Part shown: in pieces, positions 42,291 to 54,500 of the stretch
Position numbering within the stretch: the stretch's first letter is position 1
Layout of the letters: each line of letters opens with the position of its first letter
Source: Daphnia carinata
Taxonomy: Eukaryota; Arthropoda; Branchiopoda; Diplostraca; Daphniidae
DNA: 64,000 nt
Direction: 5' to 3'
Assembly (NCBI RefSeq): GCF_022539665.2
Contig: NW_026712518.1
Coordinates: forward strand, 1 to 64,000
The notes under the pieces: generated by a model
What the model was told of the DNA's origin: nothing
Database searches by the model: none
Seen by the model: the letters and a program-made list of their open reading frames with translations, nothing else
Program-made: the position numbers and the translations under genes

Positions 42291-43090
42291 TGCTCAGCAG
42301 AACCTGCTAAACGTGGCCTCTATATCTGCCGCCCAAACAATTTTGTGCAATCGGAAGCAAGTGACAGCCCAGCAGGTGCATATCCTTGATTAACGGTTTT
42401 ATACATGGCGATGAGATCATCAACGGATGTGCTACTGATGGCTCAGTTGCTGCGGATGGTTGTCCAGGTGTCTTGGGTGTTCGTTACGCTATTGATGATA
42501 TTACGCCAATTACGTACTAGAGGCTATGATTTCTCTTGTGCCCTCTCGATATTCTTGCAATAATCAAGACCCAGTCACGTCTGACGCAACTGGGGGATTA
42601 TAACACACACACAATACTGACAACGGTCAGGTTAATTTCATAATTTAACATTCTGGTCAGCATTTGGTGCGTGGTGCATAATTAGGTTTGTTAGGATCCG
42701 TCAGCCAGTCACGTCGGCTGCACGGATATGAAAAGAACAATGGTAGAGAGTTAAGAAGGATAGGGGTGTGAGGATACTTACATGGGGGTCATGGCTCTAG
42801 CGGAGATGTTGCGACGCAGCGTCTGATGAACGGAGGACGGCGTCGGGAAGAGTGAGAGCAGCCTCTCGGCCAGACACTTGTAGCGGTAGATTAAAGAACA
42901 CGGTGGATGGGTGTTGGGTCACAGTGTATTCACTCTCACAGTCAAGATTACACGACACTTGCACAAGGTATCTAATACACTCTAACACCAGGCAAGCGAC
43001 ACACTCGAACGTGGCTAAAACGCTGCTACACTACTATACGACTACACGAACGGCAGGGTGGAAAGAGACTAAAAAAAGGCACAGCTCAGG
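42291..43090 (-). other. Non-coding block, possible LTR or first exon region
   Basis: Between the copy C RT and the promoter-like block. On the minus strand an ATG at about 42793 (ATGACCCCCAT) runs straight into GTAAGTATCC, a canonical splice donor, with a plausible acceptor near 42718. A spliced product would be only about 23 codons. It could be the 5' end of copy C or of a lost gene. Confidence 0.3.
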
Positions 43091-43177
43091 CGTGGGTCTT
43101 ATACCACGCTTTGGCTTGGTGATGCTAAAGTTAGCGCGGGTACGCTAAAGTTAGCGAGGTGACGCTAAAGTTAGCGT
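43091..43177 (-). promoter_or_regulatory. Promoter-like block: TATA with three 20 bp palindromic repeats
   Basis: Three copies of CGCTAA-AG-TTAGCG, itself a near-perfect palindrome, recur every 20 bp at 43125-43177. On the minus strand they lie just 5' of GCGTGGTATAAGACCCACGC (43110-43091), a TATA box inside GCGTGG/CCACGC arms. The arrangement resembles binding sites upstream of a core promoter, possibly in an LTR U3. Confidence 0.45.
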
Positions 43178-43880
43178 GGGTACGCGAAAAATGGTGTTGT
43201 TTCTAACGCCGAGTCCGCGCTCTATCATTCTTACTTCGCATGGTTTCGATTCTTTCCAGGAGTTTTCCCATACGAGGGTCACTAGGTTGTGCTGGAGGGA
43301 GCCGCTTACTGCTCCAGGAGCATCTCCAAGTGGGGAACTGATGGTACAATTTGGACACTCCGATTGTAGGGTTACTTCTTCGAGACGGCAGTTAGTCATC
43401 TTTTCTGTGGTGGTCTGTAGCCAACTCGTCTCTATGAACGGGTAACCTTCCAGGGCAAAAGCGTTTGGACCGCTGATGTCCATGGCCTTTCCCCGGCACT
43501 GTCGCGAGTCTCTGATCCGTCGGCATGATGCTGCGTCTACTTCGATGGGCTTGCGGCTGTGTGACACTTGGTTCCACTGCAGGAAATCCTTGTAAACCGT
43601 TGTGGTCACTTCCCACATGCTGCATGTGTGTCCAGCGAACCGTTTGACTTCTGGAAGTGAGGAGTAGATAGCGTACGCCACCGGCGTTGGTGGTGCGGGG
43701 GCCGCTTCGTTATGTACACTCCTCCTCTTCCATTTTGAGGAACCCTAGATTCACCGCGTTGTCGCAGTTGCATACGGTGACGTTGAAAGCAGCCGCGGGG
43801 ATAAGGGACGAAAAGGCGAGTAAAGTCATCGCAAAAAATCTAGGGGTACAAGACATGACAGGATTTGAGAACACAAAACA
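43151..43880 (-). pseudogene. env-like N-terminal fragment (G3 side)
   Basis: On the minus strand a hydrophobic leader (SSLIPAAAFN) is followed by TVCNCDNAVNLGFL, then a stop and shift near 43690, then 176 open codons with AGHTCSMWEVT and ECPNCTISS. The order matches the G1 env-like N-terminus. The frame ends inside the palindromic repeats, so the rest of env is missing. It follows the G3 pol at the env position. Confidence 0.6.
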
Positions 43881-44166
43881 TAAAAAGAATTCCTACACTA
43901 CTTAATCGAAGGGATAATGAAATAATGGGGACCCAGTTGGGATTTGTACGAAGGTACACACGGAATTGGGGATGCTACATTTACTACTCTAATGCTACCG
44001 TAATTTTAATTATTCAAAAAGGGGCGGGGGTCTAAGGATGTTTCGTGGTCGGAGGCCGGGGTGGCGTTCGGGTAAGGGGGGTATGGCGGGGATGGGTAGG
44101 GTGGAAAGGTTGGGGTTTGTCGACACTGGCACTATCTCGTGGACTCAGCTTTCTTCTCCGGCTCCT

Positions 44167-44853
44167 TCACAGGCCTAACATTTCTTCCCACTTCGAGAAT
44201 CCTTGGTCCATGTACTTCCGTAACATTTCTACGACCGTTTTGTTGAATCTCTCCGTGAGGCCGTTAGTCTGGGGGTGGTAGGCGGTTGTTTTCAGATGCT
44301 TGATTTGTAATTTGTTACACAACGACGAGAATAGTTCGGAGGTGAAGTTTGACCCGCGGTCGGTGATAATCTCTCTTGGGGGGCCGTGATATAAAATGAT
44401 TTTGTCCATCAGGGCTTTACTCGTCGTCCGGGCTGTCTGGTCTGGTAGAGGGATGACTTCCACCCATTTTGTGAAATAGTCGGTGATGACGAGGATGTGG
44501 TTGTTCCCTTGTATAGAGTGAAGCTGGATGGGCCCTGGGAAATCCATTCCCAGTACTTCGAATGGTCTCGACGCAAGGTCTAGCGGGTTCAGAAAGGCTC
44601 GTAAACTGGATCGTCGTTGGAGGGTGCAGGATGCACAGGCCAGACAATACTCTTTGACGTCGGAAAGCATTGTCGGCCAGTAATACTTATCCCGCAGCCG
44701 TAGGACGGTTCTTTGGTAGACTAAGTGGCCGGAGATTGGGGAGTCGTGGTACTCTTGTAGCAGAGGTTTTCTCAAGCTTAAGGGGACTACCACTTGTTGT
44801 TGGGCGAAGGGTCGCCTCTTTTTGGATGTTGGTTCGTTCCGGCGGAACAGCAC
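44167..44853 (-). pseudogene. G3 integrase
   Basis: 228 open codons: YHDSPISGHLVYQRTVLRLR and CASC (zinc module), GMDFPGPI, ITDRGSNFTSELF and TERFNKTVVEM (catalytic core). The domain ends without the GPF/Y module, and the sequence below 44167 is non-coding. Confidence 0.85.
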
Positions 44854-45600
44854 GCCGCTGGAGATCGAGTATAGGTATCTTTCACCCAGATCTGAGTGTT
44901 GTTTTCTTCACTGAGGGCCCCGTTTTCTAGGTAGTTCTTGTTGTCGTTGCAGAGAGCGTCCTTTTGTTGCTCGATCAGCATGGCATCTTCTGTTTTCGGG
45001 AAGGTTTGAGCCGCGTTGACGGGGATCCGTGATAAGAAGTCAGCGTTCTCGTGTACTCTACCAGGGCGATACTTGATGGAGTACTTGAGGTTAGCCAACA
45101 TTATGGCCCACCTTCCAAGCCGGCCGGTTTCATCTTTGAAAGTTTGTAACCATTGTAATGGTCGGTGGTCGCTGATGATGACAAAGGGCTCATCTTGAAG
45201 ATAGTGGCGGAAGCATTTTATCCCAAAATTACTGCCGCAGCTTCCTTTTCGATGGTTGAGTAGTTCACTTCGGTTTTGTTCAGGTGCCGACTTGCAAAAG
45301 CGATCGGCTGATCCTTCCCTTCATATAATTGGGACAGGACGGCACCTATCCGTAGTCGCTGGCGTCGGTGTATATTAGGAACTCCTTCGTGAAATCTGGG
45401 TAAGCCAGGATTGGCTCCGACGTCAGACTATTCTTGAGGAACTCGAAAGCCTTCTCTTCTTCGGTGCCCCACATTATCTTGTCTTGCGGTCTTGCTTTTG
45501 TCTGAGATAGTAGTGGATGGGCAATAGTGGAGAATCCTTCGATGAACCGGCGATAATAGGAGGCCAGCCCCAAAAAAGACTGCAACTCCTTGACGGTTTG
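44787..45600 (-). pseudogene. G3 RNase H region
   Basis: Segment 45585-45346 has SFLGLASYYRRFIEGF and LIYTDASDYG. Broken frames at 45340-45110 contain the SDHRPLQW-equivalent. Segment 45101-44787 holds YRPGRVHENADFLSRIPV. At least two shifts. Confidence 0.8.
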
Positions 45601-45736
45601 GGGTCTACGGTAGGTAGCTAGTGCTTCTACTTTAGCTGGGTCTGGCGCTACCCTATAATTATTTTAACAAGAATTTTTCCTAGTTAGGTTTCATTTTTAT
45701 TATTTGAGAATCTTCCGCTGAAATGACGTGGCCCAA

Positions 45737-46618
45737 TTATTGCACTGACCTCGCCAAGAATTTGCACTTTGAAAGTTTTACTCTGATGTTGGCTTTCTCC
45801 AGTAGTGCGAAAACCTTGCCTAAGTTCTCGATGTGTTCTGCGTGGGTTTTCGAAAACACGATGATGTCGTCTAGATACACAAGGCAGGTCTTTCCGATTT
45901 CTTCCTGCAGGACGAAGTTCATGAGCCTCTGGAAGGTCCCGGGGGCGTTAATGAGGCCGAATGCAAGGCGGTTCCATTCATACAGGTTGTTCTCCACGAT
46001 GAAGGCGGTCTTCTCTTTTGAAGCTTCCTCCATCTCTATCTGCCAGTAGCAGGAGGCTATATCCAGGGTGGAAAAGCATTTCTGGCCGTGTAACAGGTCT
46101 AGCACGTCGTCGATTCTTGGTAAGGGGAATGAGTCTTTCTTTGTAACCGAGTTCAGCTTCCGGTAGTCTATACATAGACGGTCGTCTCCTGTCTTCTTTT
46201 TCACAAGTACAATTGGAGCGACCCAAGGAGAGAGTGACGGTCGTATGTACCATTCTCCAGTAATTCTTCGATGATCTTCTTCGACACTTTCTTTTGACGG
46301 GGTGATGCTCGGTAAGGCCTCTGGCGGATGGGTCCTTGTCCTTGCGTGTCGATCACATGTTTTACTAACCCTGTGTTGCCTCAATCGCTGGTTTTGAATG
46401 CGAAGATGTGCTGGTTTGCCAACAGCAGGTTGCGCAGACTGTTCTTGACGTCTTCGGCGACATCTGGCAGGGCGGCTTCGAGAACGGCGGGGTGAAAGAT
46501 AGGGGCTTCGGTGGAGCAAGAAGCCACGTAGGTACCTGGTTTGACAGTCAAGTGCCCTTGAGTGGTGTAGCGAGGCAGGTTGAGGGTGCAGTTGGTCTCG
46601 TTGATTAACACGATGCAA
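45737..46618 (-). pseudogene. G3 reverse transcriptase
   Basis: The later part of this open segment carries LCIDYRKLNSVTKKDSFPL, CFSTLDIASCYWQIE, FGLINAPGTFQ and VYLDDIIVFSK. The segment before about 46250 is a shifted frame of the RT entry. Confidence 0.85.
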
Positions 46619-47100
46619 AACAGCCCATTTTTCAACGGTGGCGAGACGAAAGGATCCAATCGGAGTCCGGGGGGTAGACGGGAGTCTTTGACGAAGAAAC
46701 AGGCATTGTCGAGAGATAGCTTGAAGTCACTATTCTCGCTCTCCACCACGCATGCAGATGATGGAGGTACTTTAATTCGATGGGACGCCATCATAGTCGG
46801 CTGGTCTTCGGCCTGGAGTTGATCAGACTCCTTCACACGATAGACACGCCTCTCACGACCGTCGATCATGAACTTATGTTTATAAAGAGCGTCTAAACCT
46901 AGAACGCAATCTTCCATAATCCCTTGAACGACGATGAACTCTTGCTGGAAGGGTTCACGGGGCCTCTCGTCCTCGACGAGAAGGTTTATCTGCGGCTTCC
47001 CTGGCAGATCAGGGGCCTGTTGTTTATGTAAAAGAGGTCGTCGGCTACCGCCTTTAAATGTTCCAGATCGATTCCTTGCTTTAGGAGTTTGTTGAAGAGT
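46381..47100 (-). pseudogene. G3 protease region
   Basis: The open segment from 46917 starts at DCVLGLDALYKHKFMIDG, the conserved second half of the Gypsy protease; its first half lies at about 47100-46920 in another frame. It ends at a TGA directly before the RT entry. Confidence 0.65.
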
Positions 47101-47237
47101 GTGCTGCTGACGAGACTCTTTCCTGCTCCGCTATATACTAGTTTCCTCGGAATAAGCAGTCTCCTAAGTATAGATTAAGTCTGGGGGTGGCTGGGGTGTC
47201 GGATACGGCCTTGACGAATTGTTGGGGCTTAGGGTAT

Positions 47238-48783
47238 TCAACGAGGCGCCCAACATGCTGATCGGTGGCGTCTAGTTTTCCGCCCGCGATCGCAGAATAC
47301 CCGGTCAAGCTGAGGGCGATTCTGACGTATGCGATGGTGGTGGAGGATTTTTGATCGCGTGGCAAAAACTGTGGCGATGCCCAACTTCGTTGCATCGGCT
47401 GCATTTATCGTTTCGCTGTTGATATTTGGCGAAGCAGTTTTCCGTGTTATGATCTCAGTACGTGTTGTGAAATTCACACGACACCGCTGTTCTTCGAAAA
47501 GCTTCGGGCTGCGAGGCGATGAGGTCTCGTGATTTAGCTGTTTGTTGTTGTCGTGCCAACTGGCGTTGCAAATTGGTCAAACGATGTTGTAGCTCTAGAT
47601 TCTGGTCGGAGGCGTTTCTTTCAATTTTTGTGTTCAGCTTATCGAAAGCCTCCAGTACTCCTGCTAGCTCGGAGTTGCGGTTGCTTGGGATGCTAGGTGA
47701 CGCATACGCAGCCTGAATGCGCACCCTTGCCTGGCCTTCTTCGATAGCCATCGCTGCCAACTCGGCTTTGTCAATTAGTGTTTCGAAGGAGTGAAACTCC
47801 TTGTGTTTTAGCCGTGGTTGAAGGTCATATTGGAGGCCTGCGATGAATCTGTCCATCATCATTTGTTCCCGTGATGCTGCAGTGGCAGCGTCTAGGGCAC
47901 CTTCCATAGGACAGGCTTTGTAAAACGCCTTCCGTATACGGTTAGCGTAACGTCGCATATTCTCTTCGGGTTCTCGTCTCATGTTGTGAAATTCTACGCT
48001 CCTTTGCGACCTTGTCTCGGTCGAGAGGAAGAGTTTGAGAGGCCTTTCTTTGACTGCTGCGTAATCCTGAGAGCGAATGGGGTTGTCCAGTTTGAAATTG
48101 TCAAATTCTTCGGCGGCTTCTCCGTAGAGTTTGGACCGCATGAGGCGGAGTTTCCTCGCCTCTTCAAAATTGCCCAAGTCGAGGGTGGCCTCGAGGTGAG
48201 CCACCCAATCGTCGAAACGACTGGATCTTTGTCTGTCGCAAAAGATGGCTACCGAGCTGAACGCCTGCATGGCCTGCTCTTGCTAGGCTAACCTAATCTT
48301 GTCTTCGATGGTTATGCTGAGCGTGATTGACGACTGGGGTGGCTCTGGTTCGGTACGTACGTCGAGGGTTCTTGAACACCTCTCCAGTGCGGGTGGGATG
48401 GCCCGTCCGTCGCCTATTGGGCGTTCAGTGGAGTTAACGTTACGATACCCTGGGGAAGGTACGTTCGTGGGGGTAGTGCGTCCTTCAGTAGGGGTTTCTT
48501 CTCCGACGCGGTCTTCGGGGATGTCAGGCTGTTGGGTGGGCGCGGACGGCTGTGGGTGTGGAGTCTTGGGTCGGGCTCCTAGGCGTTCCCACACGGCTTC
48601 GTTGGCGTGCTCCTGTACTTCTTGCGAAGTGAAGTAGTCTGTCTCTGGGTGCGTATCAGTCCTGCAGCTTGTGACGAAATCCTTTAGTTGGTCTTCAATG
48701 TATTGTTGGTCTGTAGCGGGCTGATTTTGTCCTGTTCCTCTCCTAAAGGGGGGAATGTTTTGGCGGAAGGACTTTCCCAGCGT
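47238..48783 (-). pseudogene. G3 gag
   Basis: One frame from 48780 to 47455 is interrupted only by TAG at 48285. It holds a Pro-rich N-terminal part and a gag domain (FDDWVAHLEATLDLG, LMRSKLYGEAAEEF, DRFIAGLQYDLQPRLKHKEF) ending in a helix rich in Gln. A knuckle CSRCNEVGHRHSFC follows near 47400 in another frame. The same frame is open above a TAA at 48783 up to about 49140, so the N-terminus may extend. Confidence 0.75.
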
Positions 48784-49958
48784 TTAAAGAGCGGAATCCT
48801 TTTCTCGAAGTTCGACACTCCTTTTGACATATCTTCGGATGTTGTAGAGGAGGGATTCGGGCAGTAGAGGGTCCTCCTGAGGTTGGCGGTTTTCCTTACC
48901 GGGTCGGCGTGAGTCAGCGTGAATCGGCGTGAATCCTTTTCCGTTCGCTAGCTCCGCGTGAGGCTTCGGGAGTCTGCGGGAGTCAGGAGTCGGCGAGATT
49001 CTCGGGAGTCGGCTTGAGTCTCGGCCGTCAGTGTGAAGTCTTCGTGACGTGTTGCGGGTGCGCGGGTGATGGGGACATAGGTAGGGGTAGGGTTTTTTAC
49101 AAATTAAGCGACCCAAAAAAGGAAAAACAAAAAATTTCAAAAGAAGCTTCTACTTTTTCGTTTTCTCAGTTAGGCTGAGTTCTGGGCTGAACGGCAAAAA
49201 CGAAGAAGAATTTTTTGGTTAATTTGTAGTTTTTCTTTTTCCCACTATAAGTTTTACAGATTTCGATAGACCTTGTTAACATCTAACCATTCCTATAAGA
49301 TTTACTATATTTGAACCTAAAACAAGGTAGCAATGAATTTTAAGAGTTTTGCTGAAATTTGGATGAAGGGGAAACGTAAGTATCTGGCTACCAATGACGT
49401 CATTAAGAAGCTTTTTAAAAACATCTTTCTAAGTATTTTCCGTGAATTACATAGGTTCTTTTCAAGTTTTCTTTGGTCGTTGAACTGTTAAGTCATTGTC
49501 TTCTACGAAGATGCCTTCAAACATATATGAAAGACTTCCTTCCTTTTAATACCAAATGTTTAACTCACCTAAAGACCAAATCACCATTAAAATGATAAAC
49601 TTTGTAACTCATGTATTCCGGCAGTAGTTTCTATATACTACTTAAAACATGAAAGGGAAGCAACAGCGTCTTCCTCTGTGTCTGGAATATTTGAATTTTT
49701 ATCTTTTCCTGAAATCAAATGATGAAGAAACAAATTTAAAAAATACCACAAACATGCAACCGAAACACATGTATGACCATATACAATAAATATTAAAATC
49801 TTCTACTTAAGTAGCTTGCAGCTGTCACCTAAATGTAGAAACGTCACAAAAACATCACTGAAATGTCATTCAAGCAGACGAATTTCAGATGTTCTACAGA
49901 CAATTTCGTCCAAGAAGAATAAGGGCTTCGGTTAGAAGAGGTTTCGAAAAACCTGTGG

Positions 49959-50007
49959 CCTAAGCCAACTGTCTGGCTCAATGCAAGAGCCAAACAGTTG
50001 GCCTAGG
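49959..50007. repeat. Hairpin, 21 bp arms with 7 nt loop
   Basis: CCTAAGCCAACTGTCTGGCTC and its near reverse complement at 49987-50007 pair at 19 of 21 positions around AATGCAA. Confidence 0.7.
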
Positions 50008-50600
50008 TGACGGAGACCAAGTTGAAATTGCCAAATACAGCCCTTGAAATTTCCTATTTTGATAAATATCGTCTGCTGGTTGGCTTGTATATACCGTCTG
50101 CATAACATTTATTTATTTTTTTACAACGTTGTCAACTTTACGTTGCTTGAACTAATGAATTAGTAAAATTCAATTATTTTCATTAATAACAATAGGGTAT
50201 ATGTTTTAACATGCAATAAATGCTACTATAAAAAATTGATTTTCATATTGGCAACCGTTTCCTATTTTAGTGACTTATTATGAAGCTAGTTTGGAAAAAT
50301 GACGAAAAATCATTAAATAATATTTAGTTGCTCCAAGAAGTTCTAAAATACCTCAAAAAATGTAGAATAAAGGTACTTATATTCTAGCAAAAATTCCATG
50401 GATATGTGTGTAATATATGTGTCCCCGATTCTGAGATATCTTCATTTTAGTTTCATTATAAAAACGGGAGCTTCCTTATGGGAAAACGCACGTTTCAATC
50501 GCCCAGACGTCCTGTTTCAATTTCCCAGAAGGATTGGCAATTGTAACATCTCGAGATACCTCCAGTTTTTTACGTATTACAGATGTTCACCTGTGCCGAA

Positions 50601-50628
50601 CCCCCCCCCCCCCCAAAAAAAAAAAAAA
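50601..50628. repeat. C14-A14 homopolymer junction
   Basis: Fourteen C followed by fourteen A; lengths may be unreliable in an assembly. Confidence 0.8.
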
Positions 50629-50842
50629 TTATTGTTATGTATCTGAGATAACTGGATACAAATATATACATTTTTTTAGCTTAGTTGAACGATTTTTGTA
50701 ATCGTAGGGAACAGAAACTAGTTTTTTTTCCAACAACGCTGTACCTCTCCTACGGTATGTTAAAACCCATATAAAAAAGACAGGCCCCAATCCACGTTTC
50801 AAGCCAGATTTTTATAAGGCTTACTCGGGCTTACTTCTTGCG

Positions 50843-50929
50843 ATTGATCTGCACCATGCCGAGACTGGATGCACTACAATGCAAAACAGTATACTTTACC
50901 AGTCCGGTATCCGTTTGGTGCAGATCAAT
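50843..50929. repeat. Inverted repeat, 14 bp perfect arms
   Basis: ATTGATCTGCACCA at 50843-50856 and its exact reverse complement at 50916-50929, with an inner ACTGG/CCAGT pair, giving a possible long stem. Confidence 0.6.
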
Positions 50930-51390
50930 TGAAAACGGTACGGCAATCAGATCTATGACTACTATTTATTTGAAAATTTCTGCGGTATGGCAATGCTTAT
51001 TACATGACTCCTTTTATCCTTATGAAAACAATTTTTCATGTTTGTCCAAAGAAAAGCTTGGATTGTTGTTGTGCTTTTTCTGTTTTTGCCTCCCAAAGTG
51101 AAGAATTATAATGTGTTTCACAAGATTTGAACAACAGTCAAATTTGTGGGTAGAAATCAAGGATGAAATTGGGTAATCGGGGTGAAAGTGGTGTAACCGG
51201 GTATTGAAATCGGATATTGGAACCGGTTTAGTTCTCCTTACCCCTGATTTTTAAACTGAGTGATACCAACATGGTCTCACTACATATGTACTAAGTAGTA
51301 CATAGTCACAGATGCACTTTTTCTTATGGGCAAAATGCGCTGCGTGTTTGTCAATTGTTTTTTTTGCACTTTGTCTGTACCAAATGCGTT

Positions 51391-51500
51391 GTGCACTTTT
51401 CAATTGTTTTTTGTTTTGATTTTTGCTGTGCACTTTTCAATTGTGTTTTGTTTTGATTTTTGCTGTGCACTTTTCAATTGTGTTTTGTTTTGATTTTTGT
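51391..51500 (+). repeat. Three tandem 37 bp repeats before the KDZ gene
   Basis: Units start at 51391, 51428 and 51465 with GTGCACTTTTCAATTG and a T/G-rich tail. The last ends about 30 bp before the KDZ ATG. Partial older units precede them. Confidence 0.8.
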
Positions 51501-51528
51501 AACATCAAACCAATCTTGTCAAAATAAA

Positions 51529-54500
51529 ATGGACCCAATGTGCACAGAAATCCAAAGAAAACTTGTATCTTTCCTTAGATTCAAGGAAAGAGGTGACACA
51601 TTGAATGAAAAACGCAAAAGCTATCGAATATTAAGTCAATCTTCTGGCACAGGTATGCGATTCTGTGGTATTTACAAACATAAAAGTTCTGGTTCTTCAC
51701 TTTCTAGTAAAAAGAAGACATTAAAGGAATATAGTGTAGTGATTCAAAAAGCAACTTTGGTGAGTTCTTCAAAAAATTTGGATTGCTGCCCAGTTGAGTC
51801 TCGTTCCAGTAAAGCACCAGAAGACAATCTTGCCCAAGATTGCCTTAATTATGTTGAAGAACAAGTAAATTTAATTGAGTGCCAAGAATCTTTCATTCAC
51901 GAAGAACTGGAAGAAACTAAAACTGCAACATCAAATTGGACTCGAAGAATCAATGAGATTCATAAAGACTGGGCTTCTGCCAAACACAATTTTCTAGAAG
52001 CCTTCGTTTCATCACAATCATTTGCAACATCTTGGTGTGCTGACTGCCAAGCTCCACTTTCCCAGCACTACATTTCCTGTGGCAATTGTAGGAAAAAAAG
52101 ATGTGAGAAATGTGATGAAGCTTTTCACAAATCTAATCCTTTTCATCTGCGAACACTCTACAAAGAAGAAACGTCAAAGACTCTCCTACCTGAAGAATCT
52201 GTTTTGTCAGGCCAAATTATTGTTTGTGGTAAGTAGGCTACTTAGAACTAAAATCATTTTTATTATTTTAATTTTTAAATTCTTATTTTACAGATGTTCC
52301 AGTTCCATGTTTTCCAGTATCGTTGAGATGTCAAACATGTGAGTGTTTGACAGCTTTTTCATTAACAGCTGGGAAAAGGAGAATAGTTATCATAACTGAA
52401 AGTGGTATGGGTTATAGACTATCAAATTTGTATTTTATCTAATCTTTCTCCTTTCATTAAATACCTAGGGAGATTTGATCTTCATACCTACATATTCCTG
52501 TGTGCCATATGTGGCGAAAAAAAGGATGCCAACGAAGCGGATTACGTCGTGTCTGGCTGGTGGCCAACATTGGCAAAAAATCGCTCTCACTTTTTTCTCC
52601 AGTGAATTACTTCAAATGTGGCGCCATTTGAAACACCAAGCTCCCGGCACATCGGAGAGAAAGTTTGTTGAAACCCTCTCTGAAATTTCCAAGACGTCTA
52701 ATAGAGTATTTCTAGTTGACAAGTACTTGTTTCAAAATAACCTTTACTAACCATTTTTTTTATGTAGTGCGCAACAATTGATAGGAAATTGTTTGGCCTG
52801 GCAAGCCGCCAATATGACCATCTTCTCTACCTTCTTAATACGGAAATAAATGGAAGGGAACTATTCAAATGCCTGGCATGTGGAACATGTCCATTAGCTA
52901 TTCATGTGGATGGAAACATGAAGCTGTATCGCTGGCTGTCTGCGCTTGGGTGAGTATCATTATTTAGAATTGTACTGTGAAATTAAATTTTTAACCATAG
53001 AAAAATCCAACTGTTTCAAGCGTGGATGTCCCCTCCCTCTTCGCAGATGCTGGTATTGTTGACACAATAAAGTTTTTGAATTTTGTTGCCAAAATTAATG
53101 CGGCAAAAATTCCGGTAAGTCACAATTTTGTTCATACTCTACGTTCATAAAAATTTACCGTCTATCTAACTAACGCAGTGTTAATTTATTTTTTATGACA
53201 GTGTGGGTCAAGCAGTAAGGATTCATGTGGCTCCGCTAAGTACAAAGCAGGAAAAGAAGATTCAAGTCACAAGAAGGCACTAGCTGAAACTGGGATTGTA
53301 TTTTGCAGTTGCCGTCACGGTGTTCTGTGGAGAGCCGTTGATATGGACAAGGGAGAATCCTACAGGCATATCCTCTACCTTCACGACTTTGCGTTGCAAC
53401 AAAAATTCAATTTTTTTTGCTACGACGTTGTATGCAAATATTGGCCATTTGCGAAAGATGTTGGAAGAAAATTGGAAACAGAGGATTTCCAAAAACATAC
53501 CAAGGAAATGATTCCATTTCTTAGCCGATTTCATGGTAAAACCCACACAATGTTTTGTCAGGTAATAGTTTTTAAAAATAATGGTTGTTTCCTTCTTTGC
53601 TTATTACAGCTTTTATTTTGGTTTAGCTTTTGTATGGAGGTCATTGGATGACTGGAGCTGCGTCAACAACAGGCGAGACGACTGAACAGACTAACTCCAA
53701 AATGTCTCGTTATGGATCCACTACAAAACACATGAGTAATCCAAGTAAGTTTTTATTACTAATCCATGTCGGTACTTTTCTTAGAACAATTTGATTTTAT
53801 TAGATAGAAGGGACCATTTAACCGATGCAATGATCTACTGGAATCAAGGAAAGGAATGCGGAATGGCCAAGCAACTAGCGAAATTCTATAATGCTGTAGG
53901 TTTTTCTCTTTAAATAACTTAAAACATTACATTTTCACAACGCTTCGTGTTTTAATTTCCAGGCTCTTGATGATTCGGTTCGTTATGATAAAGAGTTTGA
54001 AAAGCAAAAACAAACATGGCTAGAGGAAACTAAGCGTCAATTGCACGAAGCCCGTGAGAAACTATCCAAGGTATTAATTCGTCTCTAAACAAGTAATACG
54101 CAAATTCTACAATCTTTTTTTCCCCAGGCTCAGCAGGCTATGGATGAAATTCCATACAAACTCAAAAAGTTATTGCAGATAAAATCTCCGGCTAAGAAAT
54201 TAAGAGATTTTGCTGTGGTCCAATCAAACAAACTGTGATCCGTACTATCGATATGATTGACGAAAAGTTAGTTTTGATTATTCATTAAGTTTTCTTATAT
54301 TTCAAGCAGAATCCATAGTACCACAACTTACATCGGATATCTTTAAACTTGAAAAAAGTCTTGGCGAAGGAGTTGTGCCTCAACTTCCCAAAATTCTTGA
54401 AGACCTCCGGAACGAAGCGTCTCGCTGCCAGAGTAATGTTAATATCATGCAATCATACTCTTCTTAATAAAATCTTACTAATAAAATAGGCTGATTTTCT

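Larger units (their letters stand above)
43151..49140 (-). mobile_element. Gypsy LTR retrotransposon G3, broken
   Basis: Minus strand gag (about 49140-47240), protease, RT, RNase H, integrase (to 44167) and env N-terminus (43880-43151). Base composition is more GC-rich than G1 and G2. Stops and shifts occur in every gene. No LTR pair was found. Confidence 0.75.
49141..51390. other. No gene recognised
   Basis: AT-rich. Holds a hairpin at 49959-50007, a C14A14 run at 50601-50628 and an inverted repeat at 50843-50929, reported separately. Confidence 0.5.

Noticed and set aside
52022-52342. Alternative frame ORF inside the KDZ first exons
   Set aside because: It runs through the first intron and lacks the Cys/His cluster of the main frame.
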